From contig ML679966.1 of NCBI GenBank assembly GCA_007922225.1, positions 32,781,383 to 32,845,382 on the forward strand: a DNA stretch of 64,000 nt. Reading direction: 5' to 3'. The notes beneath the pieces were generated by a model. The model was not told where the DNA came from. It made no database searches and saw only the letters and a list, made by a program, of their open reading frames with translations. The translations under genes and the position numbers were made by a program. Shown here one piece after another: positions 34,610 to 46,610 of this stretch; position 1 is the first letter of the stretch; each line of letters opens with the position of its first letter. Origin of the DNA: Emydura subglobosa. Lineage: Eukaryota; Chordata; Testudines; Chelidae.

Positions 34610-34960
34610 GTCCTAAGTCCTCAACTGGGGTCAATCCTGCAAAATGCTGAGTGCTCTGGCCCTTATCCAATAAAGCACTGAAGCATGTGCATAACTTTAA
34701 GACTATGAATAGTCCCATTGACTGCAGTGGGAATATACATGCATGGGTCCCTGGCATAAATTGATGTAGTTCCATTAACTTCAATGGAGCGTTACCGATT
34801 TACATCAGCTGAGGATCTGGCCCAGAGTCTGTATTTATGGCGCTGATTCAGTAAGGTACTTACATACATGAGTAACTTTAAGCACGAGTAGTTTCACTGA
34901 CGTCAATTGGATTACTCATATGCTTAAAATTATTCAGTGCTTGAATAACTTTACAGAATT
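34610..34960. repeat. Cluster of palindromic-core repeat copies
   Basis: Three successive variants occur: GTCCCATTGACTGCAGTGGG (34710), TCCATTAACTTCAATGGAG (34770) and CACTGACGTCAATTGGATTA (34895). Each is linked by ATTCAGT, CTTTAAG and similar words. It looks like one long old repeat or a tandem set. Confidence 0.5.
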
Positions 34961-36569
34961 GGGGCCTATGTTATTTCAGTCATTGGCCACTCTGCTAGGA
35001 CAGCCAATATGTGTTCCTACCGTCAGGAGTGGCCCCAGCCATTTTTCCAGCCAGGACAGAAAATGTTTTCTGCACCGCACCCCATCTTCACCTCGGAAAA
35101 CACAGCTGGCCAATCAGAGTGGAGCAAAAAAAATAGGCTGGCCCCATCAGTGGTCCGGTGCCCCCTGGAAGAAGGCCCTCTCCAGGATCTGCCTGCCCAG
35201 GTGTTCAGTACAGCCGCTGCCACCCATGCGACTGTGTCAGTAGTTGGCCCCCTGCTTACCCAGCCCTAGAACCAACCTTGCCAGATCTGATTGTGTTTTT
35301 GGTGATATGGACACCTGTCCATTGATAACTAAATTCAGGCCACCTACCTTTCCACAGTAGGTCATAAGGAATCAAATGGGAATTATTAGTTTCTACTAAT
35401 TTGAATCGGTAATCTAGAAAGTGAAAAACTCCATAACTAAATACCAACCACCTGAGATATTAGGCACTGATTGGAGCTTTGTTTCAAGGAATTTATAGTG
35501 ATGGTCGCTATTTTCATGATGTCTGAAATTTATTAATCTCCCCAATAAGAGAATTAACTAAACTTTGCAGTTGGACTGATACCAGATGTAAAATTATTTC
35601 TTGGCTGGCAGGGAAAGCTAACACATGCTGCTAACCAAATTGGTCATTAATTCTCATATTTCTGACAGATAGTGCTCACGGGAATTGCCATTGCAATCTG
35701 TATAGGTCCCAGAGTCACAGTTCAGTCCCCTGCCCTACTCCTGAGGTAGCACAACTATGTACTGCCCCTGACTTTGGACTAGATTGACAGATGTTGATCC
35801 AGTGCTAAATTTGTCAATGTATACATCTAGTGACTACAAGCATTCAATCCTAAAATATTAAAGTGAAAGTTAGCTGAAGGAAGTAGAACTGTAACTAGGT
35901 ACCATCTTAACAGGACTCTCAGGCCCCCCGTTTATTAGCTCTATATTTATTGGTTGCCAGTCTCTAGAGAGCAGATGTTTGTGTCATCTGAGATATCTAG
36001 AGATGTTGTAATTAGCTGAAAGCAGCCATAAAACTATATTACTCGGTAGTTAGGTAAGTTTATTACTATCCTGCAACAGCAACAAAAAGCTTTGATAGCA
36101 AATGAGTAAAAAACTAACTGGACACCCAGATACACAGAATCACACTAAAAATCTTGAAAATAAAGAGTATTTATCTACTGGATAAATAAACTGAAGCTAA
36201 TGTCCTTAGGTTACCTGATAAAAAAAAATGTCTTGCAAATTAAACTTGATAATGTTGTCAGTTAATCTCCAAACTGACCGCACTTTTACTTTAGGAGACT
36301 TTCATCTTTAACTCTCCAAATTCAGGATATTTACTAAATAATGTACTGATGCATTTTAGTTCATTGGTCAAAAACATTGTAAAGAGTTAAAACCACTGTA
36401 AGGATGATAACTGTTTTAAATGTAGCAGGGTCTGGATTTAATATAGTAAAATATTTTTAATTTACAAATGCCAAATGCGATACAAAGGGCTAAAACAGAG
36501 GAGGGTGATTTTGAGGGCATGCAGTTACTCTTGCTAAAATTAGAGATATGTGGGTTTAGGTGGCAGTGT
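34961..36569. other. Unassigned intron-like sequence
   Basis: 34980-35275 is GC-richer with open frames on both strands but no recognisable domain. The remainder is AT-rich and featureless to me. Confidence 0.4.
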
Positions 36570-36880
36570 TTTGGTTTGAGAAAAATTTAGTCTATGCGTT
36601 GTCTTACCAGTGGAAATGTGAAAAACATTCCTAACAAAATGTTTTGAAAAAAATATGGTTTTTCCAGCTTGCATAAGTGTTCACAAAACTTTTAGAACCA
36701 ATCTTTTAAAAAATCAAGGGTTTGGGGGGTTTTGGGGTTTTTTTTTTTGCAATTAATTAATTGCCAAAAATGTTTGCTATTAGGATAACCAAAAATATTT
36801 GGGCCTGAATTTTCACATTTCAAGGTCAATTTGTTTGGCTGGTTGAGATTGGTCATGATGAGTTTTAGGTACTGTTTCTG
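36570..36880. repeat. AT-rich foldback-like repeat copy
   Basis: GAAAAACATTCCTAACAAAA, TGTTTTGAAAAAAATATGG and CAATTAATTAATTGCCAAAA share vocabulary with 16320-16695 and 55330-55570. A G/T run (GGTTTGGGGGGTTTTGGGG) lies near 36719. Confidence 0.4.
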
Positions 36881-36989
36881 CCTTTTCTAAGGTGGTGATT
36901 GGCTGGGTCTATACCCCTGTAGTCAGGAGTTTTAACTGAAGCCCTTTGCCACATTTCCTCAAAAGTTGTCATTACAGCTAGGAATGAAG

Positions 36990-37270
36990 TAGAGCTGGTA
37001 AAAAAGATTCCACCTCAAGGTGCAAGATGGAATTTAACCAATAGTCCAGTGTTTGTGCACTCATTTGGGGGGTAGGAGACCCAGGTTCAAGTCCTTTCTT
37101 TGAATCAGGCATAGCAGAGACTTAAACCTATTTCTCCCACATCCTAAGCTATTGGGTGGGTCTCTCTCTTTTTGTTTTATTCTCCCACAACATTTTTTGA
37201 AAGCTCTCATTTCCATTCTGCTTCTGTTTTTTATGAAAATGGAACTTTTGCTTTCCAGCCAGCCCTAGTA
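36990..37270. repeat. SINE-like repeat with B-box-like motif
   Basis: GAGACCCAGGTTCAAGTCC at about 37076-37094 contains a match to a Pol III B box (GGTTCAAGTCC). An inverted partner, GAGACTTAAACCTATTTCTC, follows at about 37118. The same arrangement occurs at 55160-55320 (CCCAAGTTCAAGTCTCTCCT ... GGGGACTTGAACACAGATCT). It could be a tRNA-derived SINE or a repeat that merely contains this palindrome. Confidence 0.45.
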
Positions 37271-39229
37271 CAATACTACATGCTCCTTTGTGTTGCATTA
37301 TGGAGGATCACTCATCTGATCACCTTTAGGATTTCAAGGGGGCAAAGCATCTACCTGGTGGCCTCCAAAAGCACCAGATGGGTGCTCACCAGGCTGATCC
37401 ATCTATCAGTGCTATGGGAGAGGGTAGCAACCTAGCAGTGCTTTTCCCACAGACTCTAATACATAAAAAAGATGATGGGATGTTGTGGGGATAGAGGACC
37501 ATACTGGTAAACATCTAAATTTTGACTCTTAAATATGCTCTTGCTATATAGCTATTGATACGTAGCAGGTTAGATACAGATATTTGAATACACACACACA
37601 CACAGTTTGAGATAGGCTAATAAAATGCTTTTGCAACTGGATTGGCTATGTAGATGCTAATTTACAATACATTTTTATTGATACTTTTGATATTTTAATG
37701 CTACGTTTTTTGTATATATCAGTGCTGCCCAACCTGTGACTGAAAAGAGATACTTACAGCCCTTGAGGTTCTAAACTGTGGCCCTCAAGAGTTATTGCAT
37801 TAAGAAATCATTCGTATTTGATTATGAACTGAAAATATGTTCCCTGAGCCACAACCTGCAACTTTTCAACTGGAGTCTTTGATTCAGCCCCATCATTATA
37901 CGGAGAAAGTATAGTGCAGTTTTGCTGGGGAGCCAGAATTGCACTGAGCAGCTCCAGTCCCTTTCCAACGACAGCAACTCAACAGCACTCCCCAAGCCAC
38001 TTGCTATATCAGAGGTTAGAGGAGAATAGCCTTGGCTGTTCCATTGCCTGCTGGAGGGCTCCTGCCTCCCAGATTCCTACCACCACCTTATTTATCATTG
38101 TCGTCTTCAGAGAGTTCAAACCTAAGGCTTTTACCCTTTCTCAAGTTTCCTGCTCCTAGGGGTTCTAAATACACAGAGCCAACACCACCACAATCCATAG
38201 TTTAAACTTTTCCCCAGAAGGATGTGACAAAGATCTGCTCTTTGCATAATTTGTCTAGTTGCCTTTTCTGGCCAATTGTGAGTGTACTGTAGAGCAAGAG
38301 AGAGGCCCCACACTCAGAAAGGAGGCATCATGAGAACAAATTGAAGCAATCATTTTTAATGGAATTCTCCTATAAGAGAGAGTAAAAAGGCAGGTGCAGT
38401 TTGAAAAGTGTGATATGTCTGTGAACACACTGAATTTAAATCCCTGTATGATATTTCATTTTCCAAAGCAGCAAATCTTCATGGGCAGCAAGTATTTTTA
38501 ATCAAAAAAATTCATAAAGATTTTTAGTAAGCAGAGTTCAGGCATGTGCAATGATCCCAGGATTAAAGATGCCTCAAGCAAACATTGACTGGACAATGAT
38601 CCGTGGACTGAGGATTCCTGGGTAGCTACTGATGCAATATATCTTAATAGTGCCTTTAGCCTGTATAATGTCAATACTCCATGTGAAGGACTCTGTAAAT
38701 CCATGTCTTCCATGTCACTGATCATCAGATAATAGGTCATTGGGAGATGTTTTAACTGTAACTTTTCCTCCACACCAAAGCACTTTTAGGCTGGAGTGAG
38801 GTGGGGTGAAACTCTATATCTGAAAGCACCCCAGGCATTGCTACATGTTCTTCTACTGAAAACTCTATGACAGATTTTGCTGATAACAAAAAAAAAAGAA
38901 ACCTAATAAAAAATATCTACTGGAAAGGCTGCCAATCTGCCATCTATAAATGGCACAGTGTTGTAAGACTGGTCTCAGCAATGCCTCATCATTCTGTAGT
39001 GTCATTTAGCACTATTAAGTAAGTTAAGGCACAGGCATGAGCCTTTAAGTCTAGATTTCCTTCCTTTTGTTAATTAAAATTCTAATTCTAATGTTACTCT
39101 TATCTACTTCTTTGCCCTACTACCACAAAAATAAATGAGGGCAAATTAAGCTAGACAAACTACTAGCTACAGAGCGTTCTCGCCATTCTGCATATTGGAT
39201 AATATAATATGGGGAAAATAGGATAGTAG
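37271..39229. other. Unassigned intron-like sequence
   Basis: A (CA)n microsatellite lies at about 37590-37604. No gene or named repeat is seen. Confidence 0.4.
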
Positions 39230-39450
39230 CATGCTGCAGGCAGGGCACCAGGCTGGGAGTCAGGAGAGCTAGGTTCTGTATCCAGCTGTGCCCATGACTC
39301 AGTCTATGATGCTTGACAAGTCAGCTAATCCCTCTGTGCCTCAGTTTCATCATTTGATAATGTGATACAATGCTACTGCTAATTTTTGTAAAGCACGTTG
39401 AGATCTATGGGTGAGACACACTATGTAAGTGTTAAATATTGTTAATGCAT
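39230..39450 (+). repeat. MIR-type SINE
   Basis: CTGGGAGTCAGGAGAGCTAG, CTTGACAAGTCAGCTAATCC, CTCTGTGCCTCAGTTTCATC and GTAAAGCACGTTGAGATCTA follow one another in MIR order (head, core, tail). It is the most complete MIR in the window. Confidence 0.8.
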
Positions 39451-40119
39451 ACATGATTTTTGTGACTGTTTCTTGCATTACACCAACACAACCCTTTTCA
39501 TCTAGCACACATGCTTCTCTGCCTTTAAAATGCTTATTAAGATGACATAGAAATGCCTCACGTGTATGTGTGAGGTGGCAATAGCAGGTCACTCTCTGTG
39601 GATTGGTGTCAGATTCACTCTCCAGTCAGTGAGCAATAAATTGTAGGTCAACTGCCATTGCTTGTTATGATGTATTTTGTACTCCTCACCACAAAAATAA
39701 ATATTCTGAATATAAGGACTGTGGGTCTGATTCCCCTCTCATTTACATCAGTTTTATACCAGCCTTCAATGGAGTTACTCCTGATTTGCACTGACATGAG
39801 TGGAGAATACAGCTTCATATTTCTAAACTGCTCCACATTAAGCATCTCCAAATGTCCACATTGTTTTTCAAGTTCCATTCTGTGACCTCAGAGCATGCCC
39901 GTGTCATCTGACAAAGGGCTCCCTAGTATGTAACAGTAAAACTCAGCTGGCCTGACCAGCTCATTACATCTCAGCTACCGTTGTCATGACATTTCTTTGA
40001 AAGGCAACATGTAATATATTATTTGAAAACTAATATCACAGTGAAGTATTTGTACCAAAACTGTAGGTGAAATTATGGATACTCTCTGATTTTATGTTTT
40101 GGAGACTGTAAACAGACAA
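39451..40119. other. Unassigned intron-like sequence
   Basis: A palindromic-core copy lies at 39725-39835 (TCAATGGAGTTACTCCTGAT). Nothing else is recognised. Confidence 0.4.
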
Positions 40120-40910
40120 GAAGCAAAACAGTTTCCTCCCCCTTTGTCTGGAAAAAACCTATCTCCAACTCAGTGGTAAACCAAGCTAGAGATGACCAGA
40201 GATATAGACAATGGACTATTCATTTGCATTTGCAAGAAGGACATTTGCATTGTAATAGGCACAGTAGACTGCAAAAATCAACATAGTGTTGTCTCCCTGG
40301 AGAATGCAGCAAACAGTCCCCAGGAAGACTTTCTGACATTGAAGTCAAAGATAAATTTTGGGGATATAAGGAATTATTGAAGGATTTCAGAGTCTCCGCC
40401 TCTTGCATAAACAAAGAAACGAGCATTTTGATGCTGTGAAGGTGGATCCTGACTGGAACAGCCAGTCATGCTGTAGAAGTTGCTGTAAGTAGGGAAAGCA
40501 TCTTGAACTAGAACAATAGTTGATTATGTTAAATTTTAGTCTTAATCTTTAGTCTGTCTTGCTTGTTTGTTTGTTTGTTACCATTTCTATCTGTGTTTTT
40601 TCTATGTGGTAATACTTAACCTGTCCTTTTGTTAATAAACTTGTTTTATTTTTACTATAAACCAATTCAGTGCTGTGTTTGAAGGGAAGGGTGTGTTTAC
40701 CAGAGTTGAGTTTATAAACTGTAATCAACTGGCTCTTTTAAAGAGCAGCAAAATTAATATCTTCTGTGAGGGTAAAGTGCATTGCAGAGAGACAGCTCTG
40801 AGGAGCTTAAGGGCTGGTTGTTACATGCTAGGTAAGGTTAAGAGTGGAATAGCTTGCTGGGGAGGAAGACAGGCTGGTGTTACAGGGATCTGATACAATG
40901 TACATTCAAG
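40120..40910 (+). repeat. Possible LTR-like repeat
   Basis: The stretch TTGTTTGTTTGTTTGTTACC (near 40566) and TTAATAAACTTGTTTTATTT (AATAAA at 40634-40639) precedes GTGCTGTGTTTGAAGGGAAG. It resembles the polyadenylation region of a retroelement LTR that I recall as common in reptiles. Clear TG/CA ends and an internal domain are missing, so both limits and identity are tentative. Confidence 0.35.
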
Positions 40911-42008
40911 CAAAGCTTACTCTTGCTGAGATAAAGATGTAACAGTGGTTTACAGCTCTGGGTATCTCCCAGCAGCATGCAACACATCCCCATTGTGCCT
41001 GCTCCATGTAGGCTGCTGCCCCATCTTTGCCTGCATTTCTGGTTCTATCGCACCTTGTCTTCACTTGGAAAACGGATGTGTCCTTACCTCATATTAGCTC
41101 ACATGTGGTACCTAACATGAGATAAAATCTTAATGAAGACAAAGCAGTTTTAGTTTTAAAAACAAGTTAGCATATTGAGGTAAACCCTAGGTTCCCTCAT
41201 AATGTTTACCTCATCCTGTTAACCTGTGACCACTACAACCAACCTCGCCTTCACTAGGATTTTGCCATGTCACCATGTGTTAGCAAGAGCCACTGGGAGT
41301 CATCTGTGTGCACTGCAGCTGATGTCACTGTGTTAGGTGTAGCTGTATTGAACAGTGGCAGAATTCGTTGGAGCAGCTTGGTAAAACTGTGATTGTGAGA
41401 TAAGGAGATTGGGGGGCCTGCCCCCTGAGAGAGTCTGAGTCCCTGTCTCTCCCCTCCCGTGCCTGTGTGAATGAAGGAAAGGGGCAGGGATCCAGCATGC
41501 CTCATTTCAGTGCTGAAGTGGGCTGTGTCACTAGCAGTGCACATGGGTCTTCTTGCCATGGGGACTGTCAGCAGTGAGGTGGGATACAAGAGTGGTCTGT
41601 GGGGTTTAATGAAGGGCAAGTGAAAGCAGAGAGGGTTAGCTGGAAACCTGTGGGAAAGAGCAAAGGGTTTGTCAATTGTAACCAGTGTAGGGCTGTTTCT
41701 GTGGCATAGGCCCAGTGTTTGACTGTCAGGCAAGTGTAGGTAGCTCCTGTTCAATGCAGCTCACCTAAAAATAAGTTCACCAAGAGAAGGTGTTGGACTC
41801 TGTCGTACAGTGTTAATGAGCCTTATTCCCTGGTTGTTTTGCATTGCTTTCAAGGGCAGAAAACTGCTGTCTGTGTTGTGGGCATGATGGGCATCACTCA
41901 AAATAGGCAGAGTTAAGGTTACATTGATGTACATGTATCTTATCTCTTTATTTCCTGGTGTTCAGGGGTTTACATTTCGCCACTCTCACATTCTGGAAAG
42001 GCACATAC
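40911..42008. other. Unassigned intron-like sequence, possible DNA-transposon fragment
   Basis: The words CTTGTCTTCACTTGGAAAAC (41056) and CGCCTTCACTAGGATTTTGC (41247) repeat in the same orientation, with AAAATCTTAATGAAGACAAA inverted between them. This suggests a decayed TIR element at about 41050-41265. A 166-codon reverse-strand open frame at 41254-41754 has no recognisable domain. GCAGAGTTAAGGTTACATTG at 41910 resembles the arms of the foldback that follows. Confidence 0.35.
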
Positions 42009-42011
42009 TGG

Positions 42012-42172
42012 TAAATGAAGGTGCTGACACATTTTTTTTAAAACCAAGGAAATTAAATGCACCAAACTACATCAATGCAGAGTTAAGGCAACATTAACTC
42101 TGCATTGATGTCGTTTGGTGCATTTAATTTCCTTGGTTTTAAAAAAAAATAATGTGTCAGCACCCTCATTTA
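42012..42172. repeat. Near-perfect foldback, about 75-bp arms
   Basis: The left arm (42012-42086) and right arm (42094-42172) are reverse complements with two mismatches and a 4-nt length difference in an A/T run, around a 7-nt loop (GGCAACA). The arms read TAAATGAAGGTGCTGACAC outward and CATCAATGCAGAGTTAA inward. It has no coding capacity. Such a sequence would form a strong hairpin as RNA or single-stranded DNA. Confidence 0.85.
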
Positions 42173-43104
42173 TCAAAGCCCAGCTCTCCTTCTCTACTGC
42201 CTTTAGTTTTTTGACGAAGATTACCCTGGCTACAGAATGCACTAACTGCATGTTGGTCTCTTCACTGCCTCTGCATCATCTCCCATCCCTCTGCCTGCCC
42301 AGCACAGCTTGGTTCTCCTCCTTCAGCCCCATGCCCAGACAGGCATCAGTGTGTGACCCGCACAGTGAGGGACTCAGGTGCTACAGTGATAGGGACCATA
42401 TAAGTACCTGTCATTGATTGATTGATGGTATGGAGGCTTGGGGATCGGAAATAAAGCCCCCCAAAATCCTTCACTGCACAGCTCTGACCCCTCCTTTTTA
42501 CCCCACTCTTCCCTGCAATGTTCCAAAACTCCCCCTCATTACTCTGATGCCCATATAACCTCCAAATGCTCAGACTCCCCTATTATTGCTCCAGCTCCTC
42601 CACCATTCCGTCTTTCATGCCAGTTGTTCCAAGACACACCACCCCATACACTCCCATTGCTCTAAGCCCCCACACACATCCCCACTGCTTTGAGCACTCC
42701 ACACACACACCAGCTCCACTCTTCTCCTTGCCACTCCATGCTCCTGGTAAGTTTGGGAGGACCTTAGGAAGTTGGGGGCCATGAGGAGTTCCTGTACCAA
42801 CTGGATATGGGAAAGGGCACGAAAATGGAGATGCAAAGTCCCTGTCCCAGATCTGGGCCAAGTGTATGGGGAAGGGGTTCTATGCATCCCTCTGCAGCAT
42901 AAGAAGCTCACAAAGGTGCAAAGTGGTCCATTCATCTCAGTCAGATGTTCTAAGCTGAATGAGAACATAATGATGAATATAGTCAGAAACAATAGCTTTG
43001 AGACATGTAAACTTAATGGGTGTACTCATCACCCTAGTTCCCAGCGCCTGTGAGCCTGTGCCATACACCCCATTCTCAACACCTCATGCCTCACCAAGCT
43101 ATTA
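42173..43104. other. Unassigned intron-like sequence
   Basis: 42240-42780 is rich in C and CA/CC words (CCCACACACATCCCC). Overlapping open frames on both strands follow from that composition. No domain is seen. Confidence 0.4.
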
Positions 43105-43325
43105 GAATTCCTTGAGGGGGGTCAATGAGCATGTGGATAAGAGTGGCCCAGTCGATACAGGGTACTTGGACTTTCAGAAAGCCTCTGACAAGGTCCCTCA
43201 TGAAAGGCTCATAAGGAAACTAAGTAGCCATGGCATAAGAGGGAAGGTCCTGTCATGGGTCAGTAACTGGTTGAAAGGTAGGAAACAAAACAAATTCACA
43301 GAATTGTACATGGGTGTAGGTTATA
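43105..43325 (+). mobile_element. LINE reverse transcriptase fragment (CR1-like)
   Basis: The open frame 43112-43333 includes GYLDFQKASDKVPHERLIRK, LSSHGIRGKVLSWVSNWLKG and RKQNKF. This is the palm-domain stretch YLDFxKAFDKVPHxxLxxKL of CR1/L2-type reverse transcriptases. The catalytic Asp of YLDF is retained. It stops after about 70 codons, and both flanks lack LINE similarity. Confidence 0.8.
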
Positions 43326-46097
43326 TTCAATGACCACAGCATGTCCCCTTGAGCCAGCCAGCTACTGTGAACCTAGGCCACCTGGAAGCCATCTTGCCTT
43401 AGTCTTGGTCCACTTACTCAACCTCTTTTGGCTTGTGAATTTTAGCAAGTGCCATTCTTGACAACCAAACTCTAACATCAATAACTTATTTTTAAATAAT
43501 GCTTCCCATTTATCTCTGCCATGCACAAGCAACGATAAATGTTGAGTGGCTGAGATCAGTTGGGGGACAATCAGAGCGATTGATAGAAGCAAAAAAATGT
43601 GATGAGAAAAGTGATGCTTTTCGAGAGGGCTGTATCTCAGAAATCCTTTGCTCAAATGCCCCAAACTTTGGACCACTAACACTACCAACTGGGCACAGAA
43701 AATGTAGAGACAAATAAACAAATAACCATGATTTTAGAGCAGAAAGCACTGCTCAGACTTATCTATAGCAGAGATGGCACTCCACTATGAGAAAAAATTG
43801 GTTCACTTGTGGAAGCCCAAAGCAAGTTTTCAATAGAAAATCTGCATCAGGCATGTAAAGTCATTATTGTATGATGTTAAATCATTATGTAAGAAGATTA
43901 ATATTTAAATTGCACTGCTTGTGGGAAGTCGCAAGGGGAAGCTCTTTCTGGAATTGTCTTTTGTACCTGATAGAAACAGACTGGATGGAAAATGACTATT
44001 TATAGTCTTTAAAAAATGAGAATGAGAATGGCTCAAACTCCCTGAAACTGTGAAAAATGAGAGCAGCCACATTTAACTTTCAGAAGATTTTAATACAAAG
44101 TGATTTCAAAATCCTTCTGGAATTGTTGTAGTTCAGTGGTAACATCATGAGGCCACTACCTCTTAAGCAATTAAAATAAATTGCCATGGAAACCCCAAGG
44201 CTGAATCATTCAAACACGATTCTTTAAAAAATGCTGGGTGAGAGATGTCGCTGGAGGATTTTTTATTTATTTTTTTAATAAAGGGACAAACTGTTCAGCA
44301 AAAAGTCGAGTGGAACTACAGCTCCACACCCTACACAAAGAGTTTGAGCATAAAGCACTAAAATCTCTTTAAAATCACATTTGGTATCACTCTAGAGTTT
44401 GTAAATTCTTGGGCCACACTAAGAGGTGGGGATACCGCAACTAATGCAATACACAACAGCCCACCTTTTAAGCAAGAAAAGCCACTAAGAGTACACTATG
44501 TCTATGTTCCACAAACTACGCCAGGTAAACTTCATTAGAGCTTACTTTCATATTTGACACCACTGTCAAGAGTACATTAAAGATATCTGAGATACCAACT
44601 TCACTTTGGTGTTCTAGTATTCCATAACAATAGCAGATGGCTAATTCTTACTTTGTGAAACATGCTCATTTTGCTATTTCCCTTCCTGTCTACCCCCATT
44701 TTTCTGTTTTGTTTACCTGTTGTATTTCGCTGTGGACCTAGATTCGCTGTGGACCTTTGGGGCAGGCACTGGCTGCTCTGATCCTTGTTTGGGGATGTCA
44801 GGTGCTAATAAATACAAATTATACAAATACATAATACAAATAATTAAAATAATCATGCTCAAAACCCCGTTGGTCAAATACTGAAATCCTTATTCAGGCA
44901 AAATTCCCATTTGCAGCAGCAGGAGCTTTGCCTGAATACGGACTGCACGACTGGGATCTGCAGCAACTCTACTGCAAGCTATAATGTTTTGGACCAGTGT
45001 TGTGGGTTTTTTTAAACCGTACTGTAGGGTTGTGGTTTTCTTGGTTTTAAGTCAATCAAGGTTGCGTGCACACCCAGCTTTGTTGCAAACAGCCCGATCC
45101 TGTATGCCTTATACCAGCAAAACTCTTTAAACTCCTGATAATCAACAGGAGTTCTGCCTCCATAAGGAATGGGGGATTGGGTCCTGCTGGAGGTGCCATC
45201 CCTCAGCTGAGACATTATACTTGAGTTTCTTTTGGCCACTGGTGGCTGAAGAGATGGAAATTAAAGATATCAAGGTATTCTTAAAAAACTATAAGGGAAC
45301 TGTAAGCCTTGGAGTCCTAGACAGTATAACCCTCTCTAGCAAAGGCTCAGTGTGTTGTTTCTGAGTAAGTGCACAATAGCTTAGTAGTCGTGAACATAGC
45401 TGCACTAGCAGTATCTATCCCACTAACTCCAAGTGCTTTTGGATCTTAAGTATGAAAGGCATCATGTAAAAACAAATTTGATAATGCCCCTTTCTCCCCC
45501 CCCTTTCAGTTTAGATAGAACAAGATGTTATGACTCTTCTTATGGGTGCATAGAAAAAAAGCCCCCATTCTAATGAATTACAGCTTAGCATTATGTGAGT
45601 CAGTCCAGTGATGCCAATAACATATAGACAAAGAAATCTCTAAAGCAGCATGACTGCATTCATTATCACCGTCATCATCTTACACCGTGTGAGTCACATA
45701 TAATACATCAGCAACAACAATAAAAAATCATCAGAAAGTCCAAGAGGGATCAGAACAGAAATGACAAACTGAAACAATGGTTACAAGCCTGATAGCAATT
45801 AAATAAGGTGGTTGTGTAGTCTACAGTAAAGAACTGGCAGCTGAGTGGATGGATGTTTCTATTCCAGGAAGAGCCACTGACTGATTGCGTGTCTCTAGGC
45901 AAATCACTTTGACCTCCATGTGCCTCTTTCAAACCCAGGAGGAAATCAGTGGGTAAAATTAAGAACCGCACCAAAGTCAGATGTGGAACCTAAGCTGAAT
46001 TTTCCCGTTAAATCTATTTCAATCAGTGCCCCCATAATATAAAAACACCCCCTAGTCAATGTAACAAATAGACTGGTAAAAAATAAATAGCAGTTAC
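43326..46097. other. Unassigned intron-like sequence with old repeats
   Basis: A reversed copy of the GTAGCACC repeat lies at about 44690-44860 (GACCTTTGGGGCAGGCACTG). Palindromic-core copies lie near 44880-44960 and 45100-45150. A MIR fragment lies at 45860-45945. No gene is seen. Confidence 0.4.
45860..45945 (+). repeat. MIR-type SINE fragment
   Basis: CACTGACTGATTGCGTGTCT, AGGCAAATCACTTTGACCTC and ATGTGCCTCTTTC match the MIR core (ACTTGCTGTGTGACCTTGGG ... AAGTCACTTAACCTCTCTG) in order. Confidence 0.65.
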
Positions 46098-46610
46098 GTT
46101 GTCTTCTCTGTAGGGTTAGCCCAAGCTTTTACCCCTGGGCACTGCCCTTGCCCTTACCCCTCCTCCCACACACACACAAACACTTCTCCCTTGAGCTAAA
46201 TGGTGCTTTCAAGCCAGGCTGACTCACCTGGCTGAGAGTGTGGGTTAAAGCCCAGGTTATGCTGTCACTCCGGTTGGTAACCTGCCCACTATACAGTGAG
46301 GATGCAGGCTAGATCACTTGAGTGCTGATAGTCCTCCAGTGCTTTCCCCAACCATTACCTTCCAGGTGCCCAGGAGGACATCCAAGTTTTCCCAGAATTG
46401 ACTGGGAAAGATTCACAGCAGTTCATCTTACTGCAGCACAAAGAACCATGGGCTGTGCCCCCAGAAGTCCTAACACACAGGGATGAATAGTATCCGCGAG
46501 GACAGTAACTCTGGTATGGCTCTGCAGTGTGACGGCTCACATCCAGGCTAGACTAACCCAGGTGCTGAGACTATAATGATCACCCAGGCTAACACTATAA
46601 TGAAGACAAC
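46098..46610. mobile_element. TIR DNA-transposon-like element, 513 bp
   Basis: Terminal segments 46098-46121 and 46587-46610 are 24-bp inverted repeats with four mismatches, beginning GTTGTCTTC and ending GTTAGCC inward. No coding frame resembles a transposase, so it is a non-autonomous copy. Flanking 8-bp sequences do not match, so the target duplication is lost or the ends are slightly off. Confidence 0.65.

Noticed and set aside
37076..37094. Possible tRNA gene (B-box-like GGTTCAAGTCC)
   Set aside because: No cloverleaf, acceptor stem or A box could be found. It is better read as part of a dispersed repeat.
41254..41754. 166-codon reverse-strand open frame
   Set aside because: No domain, no splice or promoter context, and it lies among decayed repeats.
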